Assembly: GCA_041752235.1 (NCBI GenBank)
Contig: JBGSHM010000015.1
Coordinates: forward strand, 124,001 to 188,000
DNA length: 64,000 nucleotides
DNA from: SpSt-398 sp041752235
GTDB taxonomy: Bacteria > Bacteroidota > Bacteroidia > Chitinophagales > Chitinophagaceae
Reading direction: 5' to 3'
Shown here: positions 51,801-59,119 of the stretch, in pieces
How positions within the stretch are numbered: position 1 is the stretch's first letter
How the letters are laid out: every line of letters begins with the position of its first letter
The notes under the pieces: model-generated
Seen by the model: the letters and a program-made list of their open reading frames with translations, nothing else
Told to the model about the DNA's origin: nothing
Databases searched by the model: none
Made by a program: the position numbers and the translations under genes

Positions 51801-52844
51801 ATGAAAATCAGTAATCTGTTTAGCAGGATCACCAATTGGGAATTATGGAATTTTTATGTCCTTTATTTCCCGATCAGTTTTGTCTGGTTCTGGTATTGTC
51901 TCCGCAGCAGGAGTTTCTGGTTTTTTAGTTCTTCCAATCCCACTATCACCTTTGGCGGCTTTGAAGGCGAAGGAAAAAAAGAGATGTATGACCAGTTGCC
52001 CGCTGAGTTTGTTCCCCGAACTATCTATATCATGCATGACCTTCCCTTCGAGGAAGTTAAAAAACAGATCGCCGCATCGGGATTTGAATATCCCTTTATT
52101 GTAAAACCGGATGTGGGCATGAAAGGGATCCTTTTCCGCAAGATCGAATCGGAAGAGCAGTTACAAAAATACCACGAACGGATTCCGGTGGAATACATTG
52201 TACAAGACCTGGTGATGTTGCCTGTAGAGTTGAGTGTCTTTTATTTTCGGTATCCGGATCAGGCAAAAGGAACCGTGAGTGGGTTTATTCATAAGGAACT
52301 ACTCCATGTATGTGGCGATGGCGAACATACCCTTGAAGAACTGATACAACTTCATCCCCGGGCTAAATTCCGGATGGAGGAGATGCATCACCGGCATGGA
52401 CATCGTTTTTCCAGAGTGGTGCCCAAGGATGAGATTTTCTACCTGTCCTATGCCGGGAACCATAACCGGGGTGCGCATTTTACCAATTTACACAAGGAAA
52501 TTGATGCGGAACTGCATGAGGTCTTCGACAAGCTTAGTCACTATAACGGCCAATTCTTTTACGGCCGCTACGATATAAAGACAACCTCTATTGAAGACCT
52601 GAAAAAAGGAAAAAACTTTTTCATCCTGGAATACAATGGGTGTGGAGCCGAACCCAATCATATTTATGATTGCGGTATGTCGCTAGGAAAGGCCTATGCA
52701 GAAATACTTCGTCACTGGAAAGCCCTCTATCATATCAGTCGATACAATCACAAGAATGGAACACCCTATTGGTCATTCCAAAAAGGGTATGATTTTCTTA
52801 AAAAAAGCCGTGCTCATTTTAAGTTATTGGAACAATATGATTGA
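51801..52844 (+). CDS. ATP-grasp family protein, copy 1
   Basis: A 347-residue protein with an ATP-grasp fold: YPFIVKPDVGMKGILFRKI (ATP-binding Lys and Gly loop), EYIVQDLV (purine-binding strand), and FFYGRYDIKTTSIEDL with FFILEYNGCGAEPNHIYD (metal ligands Glu and Asn). The N-terminal 60 residues are unlike other ATP-grasps: an aromatic segment (NWELWNFYVLYFPISFVWFW) that may lie in the membrane. ATP-grasp enzymes join a carboxylate to an amine or thiol, so this is probably a ligase with unknown substrates. It is a paralogue of the gene at 53611. Confidence 0.75.
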   Translation: MKISNLFSRITNWELWNFYVLYFPISFVWFWYCLRSRSFWFFSSSNPTITFGGFEGEGKKEMYDQLPAEFVPRTIYIMHDLPFEEVKKQIAASGFEYPFIVKPDVGMKGILFRKIESEEQLQKYHERIPVEYIVQDLVMLPVELSVFYFRYPDQAKGTVSGFIHKELLHVCGDGEHTLEELIQLHPRAKFRMEEMHHRHGHRFSRVVPKDEIFYLSYAGNHNRGAHFTNLHKEIDAELHEVFDKLSHYNGQFFYGRYDIKTTSIEDLKKGKNFFILEYNGCGAEPNHIYDCGMSLGKAYAEILRHWKALYHISRYNHKNGTPYWSFQKGYDFLKKSRAHFKLLEQYD

Positions 52845-52882
52845 TTTGAAGGCATATCCAACAAAACCCTAATTTGAGAACC

Positions 52883-53614
52883 ATGTGTACAGTCAGCTTC
52901 GTACCAATTGGTGATAAAGTACTGATCGCTTCCAATCGCGATGAAAAACATTGGCGTGATGCCGCCCTGCCTCCACATGCCTATGAGACGGTAACGGGAA
53001 AAATATGGTATCCCCGGGATGCGCATGCAGGAGGCACCTGGTTAGGAGTACATGAAAGGGGAACAGCTGTCGTCTTGTTAAACGGAGGTTTTGTGAAACA
53101 CGAACCTGCCCCTCCCTACGAAAAAAGCAGGGGACTGGTATTGCTTGACCTGCTTCAAACCAAATCCCCCTACGATCATTTCCGTTCTTATCCTCTGGAA
53201 TTTATTGAACCTTTTACACTCGTCATCTGGCAGGACCAGCACCTTTTTGAGTGTCGCTGGGATGGGAGTAAGAAACACAGCCTCCCATTGAATAAAGAGA
53301 TTCCTCATATCTGGTCATCGGTTACTTTATATCCTCCTGAGATCATTGCCAAACGCAAAAAATGGTTTGGTGAATGGCTCGCTAATCACCCGGCTCCTAA
53401 TCTCAAAGACCTGCTTTATTTTCATGAACACACGGGTGATGGTGACAAGGAAAATGACCTGCTGATGGACCGGGATGGCCAGGTTTTCACTGTGAGTATT
53501 ACCGGTATGGAGCTGGGCAAAAATGAAGGGGAGATCAGCTATCTCGACATTCAAACCCGGCAAAGTTTGCAGCAATCCCTTCGCTTTACCCAGGTACCCC
53601 TAATTGAATTATGA
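52883..53614 (+). CDS. NRDE/TANGO2 family Ntn-type hydrolase
   Basis: A 243-residue protein beginning MCTVSFVP, with the family's Cys2 (the expected N-terminal nucleophile after Met removal) and the name-giving SNRDE at about residues 18-22, then HAGGTWLGVHERGTAVVLLNGG. Related enzymes are amidohydrolase-like; TANGO2 itself has no settled activity. TAATTTG at 52870-52876 starts 13 bases before the ATG. The stop overlaps the next gene's ATG (ATGA, 53611-53614), so NRDE and ATP-grasp 2 are translationally coupled. Confidence 0.88.
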   Translation: MCTVSFVPIGDKVLIASNRDEKHWRDAALPPHAYETVTGKIWYPRDAHAGGTWLGVHERGTAVVLLNGGFVKHEPAPPYEKSRGLVLLDLLQTKSPYDHFRSYPLEFIEPFTLVIWQDQHLFECRWDGSKKHSLPLNKEIPHIWSSVTLYPPEIIAKRKKWFGEWLANHPAPNLKDLLYFHEHTGDGDKENDLLMDRDGQVFTVSITGMELGKNEGEISYLDIQTRQSLQQSLRFTQVPLIEL

Positions 53615-54696
53615 GTGTGAGACCCAGCCGCACCAGTCGTTTTCTGACCCGGTTGTTCCATTGGGAATATTGGAATATGCACGTGGTTTATATTCCCGAC
53701 TATGTGTATTATGCGTGGCTTTGTATCCGAAGCGGATGGAAATACTTTTTCAACGCGGCCGACCCATTGATTGAAAATGGAGGGTTTCTGATGGAATCCA
53801 AAAAGAAGATCTACGACAGCCTTCCATATGGAAGTTATCCACGCACGCTTTTGTTTAAAGCAAATTTTCCAGCGGAGGAAGTGGTTCAAAAAATCAGGGA
53901 AGCTGGTTTTCAGTTTCCCCTGATTGCTAAACCCGATATCGGTATGCGCGGACTGGCGGCCCAAAAACTGGAATCGGAATCCGATATCCTGCATTTCATT
54001 CCCGCCTATTCAATCGATTTTCTGATTCAGGAATTTGTGCCCTGGAAAAACGAAGTGGGTATCTTTTATTGCCGGTACCCGGATCAACAGAAAGGGTTTA
54101 TCACAGGTATTGTTGGAAAGGAATTCATGACCATTACCGGAAATGGAAAAAACAGTCTCGCCCAACTTGTACTGGCCAAACCCCGCTATGCTCTGCAATG
54201 GGAGGCCCTGGAAAAAGAATATGGAACCACCTGGAACGAAGTAATTCCAGCAGGGGAGAGGATCGAACTTTTGCCCTATGGTAACCATGCCCGTGGGGCA
54301 CTTTTTCTGGATCATAGCGACCAGATCGATGACCGACTTACCCAAGTCATGGATGAGTATTGCCAACAGGTTCCTGAATTTTACTTTGGGCGATTGGATA
54401 TACGTTTTAATGACTGGGAAGAGCTACGGCAAGGAAAAAACTTCTCCGTGATTGAACTAAACGGAGCTGGGAGCGAACCCACGCATATGTATGATCCCAA
54501 ACACTCCCTGTTCTTTGCCTGGAAGGAATTGATCCGGCATCACCGAATTCTTTATAGGATCGCGCGGCAAAACCACCAGCGTGGCTATCCTTATATGACA
54601 TTTGCCGAAGGCCAGGCCATGTTCCGTGCCAGCCGGGTTTACACAAAAAAACTTCAAGAGGTGCATGCCCGGTTGGTGGGTATTGAAAAAGGCTAA
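53611..54696 (+). CDS. ATP-grasp family protein, copy 2
   Basis: A 361-residue paralogue of the protein at 51801. Same order of features: aromatic N-terminus (EYWNMHVVYIPDYVYYAWLC), the shared GGF-x-x-E-x-KKK-x-YD-x-LP segment and PRT, FPLIAKPDIGMRGLAAQKL, IDFLIQEFVPWKNEVGIFYCRYP, and YFGRLDIRFNDWEELRQGKNF with IELNGAGSEPTHMYD (metal-ligand Glu and Asn). The last codons and stop (TAA 54694-54696) come from a heptamer repeat. The two copies differ enough to have separate substrates. Confidence 0.75.
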   Translation: MSVRPSRTSRFLTRLFHWEYWNMHVVYIPDYVYYAWLCIRSGWKYFFNAADPLIENGGFLMESKKKIYDSLPYGSYPRTLLFKANFPAEEVVQKIREAGFQFPLIAKPDIGMRGLAAQKLESESDILHFIPAYSIDFLIQEFVPWKNEVGIFYCRYPDQQKGFITGIVGKEFMTITGNGKNSLAQLVLAKPRYALQWEALEKEYGTTWNEVIPAGERIELLPYGNHARGALFLDHSDQIDDRLTQVMDEYCQQVPEFYFGRLDIRFNDWEELRQGKNFSVIELNGAGSEPTHMYDPKHSLFFAWKELIRHHRILYRIARQNHQRGYPYMTFAEGQAMFRASRVYTKKLQEVHARLVGIEKG

Positions 54697-54733
54697 AAGC
54701 TAAAAGCCAATAGCTATTCGCTTTTAGCTTTTC
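54692..54733. repeat. Small two-armed heptamer array (GCTAAAA / TTTTAGC)
   Basis: Six words in 7-base phase: GCTAAAA, GCTAAAA, GCCAATA, GCTATTC, GCTTTTA, GCTTTTC. The first word contains the stop codon of the ATP-grasp 2 gene; the last ends 9 bases before the LysE -7 box. A + transcript could form a 14-18 bp hairpin. Confidence 0.8.
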
Positions 54734-54742
54734 CCTTTTCCC

Positions 54743-54750
54743 TATTTTTG
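54743..54750 (+). promoter_or_regulatory. Predicted -7 box TATTTTTG of the LysE-type exporter, leaderless spacing
   Basis: Exact TAnnTTTG, four bases before ATG 54755. Confidence 0.6.
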
Positions 54751-54754
54751 ATCT

Positions 54755-55447
54755 ATGCACCCATTGGTCCGTGTTCTTTTTGTTGGATTGCTTGTCAGTT
54801 TTCTGGGATCCCTTCCCCTGGGTACCTTGAATGTGGCCGCCATGCAAATTTCTGTATCCGATGGAATCAGCCCGGCCATTTGGTTCTCTATAGGTTCCCT
54901 CACCGCTGAAATGGTCTATGTCAGGTTATCCTTGGTGGCCATGGATTGGGTGCGAAAACAAGAGCGGATTTTCAAGATACTGGAATGGCTCACTTTTATC
55001 ATCGTGCTGGCCCTGGCCGTTTCCAGTTTTTATGCGGCATTGCATCCTTCGGTGGGTGAGAATGTCATCCTTAGCAGCACGCTTCATCGGTTCTGGTTGG
55101 GATTAGGCATGAGCGCACTCAATCCCGTTCAAATTCCCTTCTGGTTTGGATGGAGTACGGTTCTTTTTACCAAAAAAATACTCCAACCAAAAGTATCCCA
55201 CTATAATACCTATATCCTGGGTATCGGAATCGGAACCCTGATGGGTAACAGTATTTTTATTTTCGGGGGACAGGTCATAGCGGATCGCCTCAACAGCAAT
55301 CAGAATGTACTCAACTGGGTCATTGGCAGCATCTTTGCCATTACCGCTTTAATTCAACTCTGGAAAATTGTCCGTAAAAAAGATGTAGCGCACCAATTAG
55401 AACACCCCGAGGAGGTAACGCACGGGCTGGAGAAGAATATCCATTAA
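54755..55447 (+). CDS. LysE/RhtB-type exporter
   Basis: A 230-residue membrane protein with six predicted helices and the LysE superfamily start (FVGLLVSFLGSLPLGTLNVAAMQISVSDG), which corresponds to the usual G-x-x-x-G-P-G-P pattern in a divergent form. These carriers export amino acids or other small zwitterions. A His-rich tail (KDVAHQLEHPEEVTH) is unusual. It follows the ATP-grasp/NRDE genes in the same direction, and its own promoter is behind the small heptamer array. Confidence 0.82.
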   Translation: MHPLVRVLFVGLLVSFLGSLPLGTLNVAAMQISVSDGISPAIWFSIGSLTAEMVYVRLSLVAMDWVRKQERIFKILEWLTFIIVLALAVSSFYAALHPSVGENVILSSTLHRFWLGLGMSALNPVQIPFWFGWSTVLFTKKILQPKVSHYNTYILGIGIGTLMGNSIFIFGGQVIADRLNSNQNVLNWVIGSIFAITALIQLWKIVRKKDVAHQLEHPEEVTHGLEKNIH

Positions 55448-55459
55448 GAAGAATAACTA

Positions 55460-55978
55460 TTAGAAACGGTATCCTGCTGCCAGCGATGGGATCAGCCTTC
55501 CTCCGGCATCTTCATCCAACGAATTATAATCAGGAATGATACGGATCGTATAGCCATAACCGATGGTTGGAGCTGCAAAAATATGTTTGGCAAAAACAAG
55601 ATGATACCCGGCTTCGGCTATCGGAGTGAACAACGGACTGAACAAGCTGGACTTTCCTTCCCAACTCAACAGATGCCACATAAGTTTGGCTCCGATAAAT
55701 GGATTGCTGCCATTGGTATTATTTCCCAGGGAATACCGATATCCGGCATAAATCCCAAAACCTTTTGATGTTGAATAAGAGGCCGAGGAGGAGAATTGAT
55801 AGGTAAGTCCCACACTAAAACTACCTTTTCCGGAGAATGATTCACCCCTTACTCCTCCAATATGGTCTTTGAATCCCTTTCCTACCATGTAGTGGTACTC
55901 GGCCCCCAATTCAAAGGGTTTTTGCGAGAGAGCCGTGAGGCTGGTAAAAACAGCCAGCAGGAGGAATAGTCTTCGCAT
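55460..55978 (-). CDS. Small outer-membrane beta-barrel protein
   Basis: A 172-residue protein with signal peptide MRRLFLLLAVFTSLTALSQ and eight or so amphipathic strands (FELGAEYHYMVGKG; GSFSVGLTYQF; GFGIYAGYRYSLG; FTPIAEAGYHLVF; APTIGYGYTIRI) ending in RLIPSLAAGYRF with terminal Phe. Function unknown. Confidence 0.78.
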   Translation of the reverse strand: MRRLFLLLAVFTSLTALSQKPFELGAEYHYMVGKGFKDHIGGVRGESFSGKGSFSVGLTYQFSSSASYSTSKGFGIYAGYRYSLGNNTNGSNPFIGAKLMWHLLSWEGKSSLFSPLFTPIAEAGYHLVFAKHIFAAPTIGYGYTIRIIPDYNSLDEDAGGRLIPSLAAGYRF

Positions 55979-56043
55979 GACAACTTTTTTGGCTATAACG
56001 TAAATCGGGTCGATTTATTTGTTGCGGGCAAAGCGCCGGGTAA

Positions 56044-57351
56044 CTAGGACACCCAGGCATCCCGTTCATCCGGCGAGAATTTCCAGGGGGCAAAGTTATT
56101 TTCTACGTTACCAAACATGGCGTTCCATTCCTGTGGAGCATTGCTGTCTTCCATGATCAATGACCGCCGGAGTTCGAGAATGATCTCCAGCGGGGCAATG
56201 GATACCGGGCAAGCCTCCACACAGGCATTACAGGTAGTACAGGCCCTTAATTCCTCCACTGTAATATGGCTAAACAAATTACGTCCATCGTCGGCAAAGG
56301 CCCCGTTCTTGTCGATCACTTTTCCCACCTCTTCCAGTCGGTCGCGTGTATCCATCATGATCTTTCGGGGAGATAAAAGTTTACCGGTCTGAGTAGCCGG
56401 GCAGGCCGCGCTGCATCGTCCACATTCGGTACAGCTATATGCATCCAGCAGGTTCTTCCAACTCAGGTCAAATACATCTTTGGCCCCAAACTTTCCCGGA
56501 GGGGTGGCATCGGTGGGCGCCAGTTCAGGTTGCATGGCATAGAGCACTTCATTCTGTACCGCCACCATATTCTTCATATACCCCTGCGGGTACAGCCGGG
56601 CAAAATAGGCATTAGGGAAAGCGAGTAATATGTGCAGATGTTTTGAATAAGGCAGGTAGTTTAGAAAGGCGAAAATGCCCAGGATATGCATCCACCAGGC
56701 CACCCGCTCGATCCCTATCAAGGTGGAAGGTGCCCAATCAGTCATGGTGGGGGCTAATAAACCCGAGAGCACGAAGTTTCCCGTATCGGCGTAGTGCTCA
56801 TTGCCCTGAAGTTGAAGAGCACGGTCAGCACTGTTCATAAGCAAAAACAGACTCATCAGTACAATCTCCGTAATCAGGATATAATTCGCATCACTCCTTG
56901 GCCAGCCGTCCAGGTCATGACTGATAAAACGTTTTAGTTTGATGATATTTCTGCGTACCAGAAAGACCACACAGGCCAGCAGTACCAACAAGGCAAGGAT
57001 CTCAAATGCATTGATCAAAAATTGGTAAATACCACCCAGAGGACCGGCAAACAGACGGTGCTTTCCCGTCATTCCATCCAACACGATTTCCAATACCTCA
57101 ATGTTGATGATGATAAAACCGGCATAAACCACAAAATGCAGAATGGCAACCAGGGGATTCTTGAACATTTTCTTTTGCCCAAATGCCAGGAGCAGGACAT
57201 TCTTCCACCGCAAGGCAGGTTGGTCATTCAATTCCTCTTTTTGACCCAACAGGATATTACGCCTGATCTTTTGGGCATTGCGGGCAAATAACCCGATGGC
57301 AAAAAGGGAAACAAGGACAAAAAGAAGTTGTGGCAACCAATTCATGTTCAA
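56044..57351 (-). CDS. Membrane-anchored 4Fe-4S dicluster oxidoreductase, NarI/HdrC-type fusion
   Basis: A 435-residue protein: about five membrane helices in the first 270 residues (like NarI/DsrM), then a cytoplasmic ferredoxin domain with two clusters, SCTECGRCSAACPATQTGK and ACTTCNACVEACPVSIAP. It would pass electrons between the quinone pool and its CCG-domain partner. In relatives that I recall the partner gene lies immediately downstream; here the partner (50927-51709) is separated by a 4.3-kb block. Confidence 0.88.
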   Translation of the reverse strand: MNMNWLPQLLFVLVSLFAIGLFARNAQKIRRNILLGQKEELNDQPALRWKNVLLLAFGQKKMFKNPLVAILHFVVYAGFIIINIEVLEIVLDGMTGKHRLFAGPLGGIYQFLINAFEILALLVLLACVVFLVRRNIIKLKRFISHDLDGWPRSDANYILITEIVLMSLFLLMNSADRALQLQGNEHYADTGNFVLSGLLAPTMTDWAPSTLIGIERVAWWMHILGIFAFLNYLPYSKHLHILLAFPNAYFARLYPQGYMKNMVAVQNEVLYAMQPELAPTDATPPGKFGAKDVFDLSWKNLLDAYSCTECGRCSAACPATQTGKLLSPRKIMMDTRDRLEEVGKVIDKNGAFADDGRNLFSHITVEELRACTTCNACVEACPVSIAPLEIILELRRSLIMEDSNAPQEWNAMFGNVENNFAPWKFSPDERDAWVS

Positions 57352-57377
57352 ATCATTTGTAGTGCTAAATTAATCCT

Positions 57378-57385
57378 TATGTTTG
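57378..57385 (+). promoter_or_regulatory. Predicted -7 box TATGTTTG of the phosphoribosyltransferase gene
   Basis: Exact TAnnTTTG match with ATG 57407 at 21 bases. Confidence 0.45.
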
Positions 57386-57406
57386 AGTAGCAAAACAATC
57401 ATCCCT

Positions 57407-57907
57407 ATGGCCGAGAAAAAGAATTATATCCTGGACCGGGAAACAGCCCGGAAAAAACTGGAGCGCATGACCTATGAGATCCTCGAAAACAATACCGGGG
57501 AGGAGGAGATCATCTTTGCCGGAATCCGGGAAAGGGGAAGCGCCATTGCCCGATGGCTACAGGCAAGGTTTGCTAATCTGTCTTCCATCCAGACCCGGGT
57601 GATCTCCGTTCAACTGGATAAAGACCTGCCCACCACGGTGGAACTAAGTGAGGCGATTGATTTCGATGGCAAAGTGGTTATTCTGGTGGATGATGTGGCC
57701 AGCAGCGGGAAAACACTGGTCTATGCCCTGAAACCATTTCTTGAATTTCACCCCAAAAAGATACAGATGCTGGTGCTGGTGGAACGAACACACAAAACAT
57801 ATCCCGTCCACCCGGACTATGTGGGTTTATCCCTGGCCACTACCTTACAGGAACACATTTTTGTGGAAGTAGAGGGGGAGGATGTGGTGGGGGCTTATCT
57901 CGAATAG
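57407..57907 (+). CDS. PyrR-like phosphoribosyltransferase
   Basis: A 166-residue type I phosphoribosyltransferase. PRPP-binding motif VVILVDDVASSGKTLVYAL, early loop IIFAGIRERGSAIARWL, and GLSLATTLQEHIFVEVEG near the end match the PyrR/uracil phosphoribosyltransferase-like group. PyrR attenuates pyr operons in Firmicutes; here the pyr genes are not adjacent, so either role is possible. ATG 57407 is preferred over an in-frame start at 57383, which would overlap the -7 box. Confidence 0.85.
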   Translation: MAEKKNYILDRETARKKLERMTYEILENNTGEEEIIFAGIRERGSAIARWLQARFANLSSIQTRVISVQLDKDLPTTVELSEAIDFDGKVVILVDDVASSGKTLVYALKPFLEFHPKKIQMLVLVERTHKTYPVHPDYVGLSLATTLQEHIFVEVEGEDVVGAYLE

Positions 57908-57942
57908 TATTACTTGTATTTCTTCGTGTTCTTTGTGTCCCC

Positions 57943-57999
57943 TTTGTGTCCTTTGTGTCCTCTACGCCAGTCTTGCGTAGAGGACACAAAGGACACAAA
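57943..57999. repeat. Perfect 25-bp inverted repeat built of TTTGTGTCC words
   Basis: Left arm 57943-57967 and right arm 57975-57999 are perfect reverse complements over 25 bases with a 7-base loop CAGTCTT. The left arm contains TTTGTGTCC twice, a further copy lies outside at 57932, and the flank 58000-58015 continues the words imperfectly (GAGAAGCACGAAGGACAC). Placed between a + gene and a convergent - gene, it may serve as a two-way terminator, though no U run follows. Confidence 0.9.
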
Positions 58000-58029
58000 G
58001 AGAAGCACGAAGGACACTAAGAATAAGAC

Positions 58030-58959
58030 TCAGAAATAAAGTAAATAAAATCTACCTTTCCCTTTACTATCCACCATAAAAGCCGGCGCAGGAAACTTAA
58101 ACGAATTCAACCCCTGTAACAGGGTACGCAACAACTTACTATTCGTTTTTATTTTGGTCAGATCAATATCCGGAGCGAAGTAAAACTGCCTTATTCTGGG
58201 GATATCACGCCGGTCAAAAACAATATTCCCATTTTCATCTTTCCCTGTATTATCAAATCCTCCAAACATTCCATCCGCTCCATAACCAACTGCCAGATTC
58301 AGCCACCCGGGTATTTTACTTTGCGGGAAAAATGATTTCAGGTTTGCGCTAAGCCAATAGGTCTGTCCATTGTAATCTTTTAGCATTCGTTCATACCAGC
58401 TATTCCCAAAAAGTTCACCTGAACGGTCATTCAGATCATTGGCTCCATATTTCATTCGGTGAAAAGAGAATTTGAATTGAATACGTTGTTCCTCCCAAGC
58501 CAATTGCTGCCCGATAAATAATCCGGATCCGGTCAGGTTGGCTCCTATATCGGCCCAACTCCAACCCCATTCAGCCGAATGTGCATCCAGGATCTCGATC
58601 ACGGTCAGGTAAGCCGTACCACTCAGTCCGCCGATCAGCGTGGCCTTTTTATTGGACAGGCCAGCCCATTTCCACATGGCCGTTGAAGCACGCCCGGTAT
58701 TATAGGCCGTCCACGCATGACCGATTTTATCCATCTGGTTCCACTCACGCGTATCATTAAATGTGTGAAAAGGGGATTTTGGGTATTTTTTGTACCAGGT
58801 ATTATTCAGTAAAACCAGGGACCCCCCATAACCGGCCAGGTTCACCCCGCCAATCAGGAGTTGCCGTTTCCTAAAATCGGGTAAACTATCCCTGGTTTGG
58901 GCTTGGCCATTGGGCAGGGCGGTGCAGAAGAATAGTAGGAAAAGGAAAACGGACTTCAT
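58030..58959 (-). CDS. DUF2279 family protein
   Basis: A 309-residue protein with signal peptide MKSVFLFLLFFCTALPNGQA, matching DUF2279 (LIGGVNLAGYGGSLVLLNNTWYKKYP; MDKIGHAWTAYNTGRASTAMWKWAG; SAEWGWSWADIGANLTGSGLFIGQQL). Probably an outer-membrane or periplasmic membrane-associated protein; function unknown. The start fits the -7 box four bases upstream. Confidence 0.85.
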   Translation of the reverse strand: MKSVFLFLLFFCTALPNGQAQTRDSLPDFRKRQLLIGGVNLAGYGGSLVLLNNTWYKKYPKSPFHTFNDTREWNQMDKIGHAWTAYNTGRASTAMWKWAGLSNKKATLIGGLSGTAYLTVIEILDAHSAEWGWSWADIGANLTGSGLFIGQQLAWEEQRIQFKFSFHRMKYGANDLNDRSGELFGNSWYERMLKDYNGQTYWLSANLKSFFPQSKIPGWLNLAVGYGADGMFGGFDNTGKDENGNIVFDRRDIPRIRQFYFAPDIDLTKIKTNSKLLRTLLQGLNSFKFPAPAFMVDSKGKGRFYLLYF

Positions 58960-58963
58960 GATA

Positions 58964-58971
58964 CAAAAATA
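58964..58971 (-). promoter_or_regulatory. Predicted -7 box TATTTTTG of the DUF2279 gene, leaderless spacing
   Basis: CAAAAATA on the + strand, read TATTTTTG on the - strand, four bases before ATG 58959. Confidence 0.6.
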
Positions 58972-59017
58972 CGTGAAGGTCTTGTTGGTAGATTGATTTT
59001 TTCATAATTCGGTTTTT

Positions 59018-59048
59018 CGCAGCGAACGCCCGGAAGCGCTGCGTTCGC
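59018..59048. repeat. Small GC-rich palindrome with two alternative pairings
   Basis: CGCAGCG (59018-59024) pairs with CGCTGCG (59037-59043), or GCGAACGC (59022-59029) with GCGTTCGC (59041-59048). The two stems share bases and cannot form together. It lies between the divergent DUF2279 and pgm genes, in an AT-rich setting. Confidence 0.4.
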
Positions 59049-59119
59049 CACGAGAAATAAAATAAAAAATAATCAATTATTTTCTAACTTTCCTCCCAAT
59101 AATTCAATTAATACTACTT

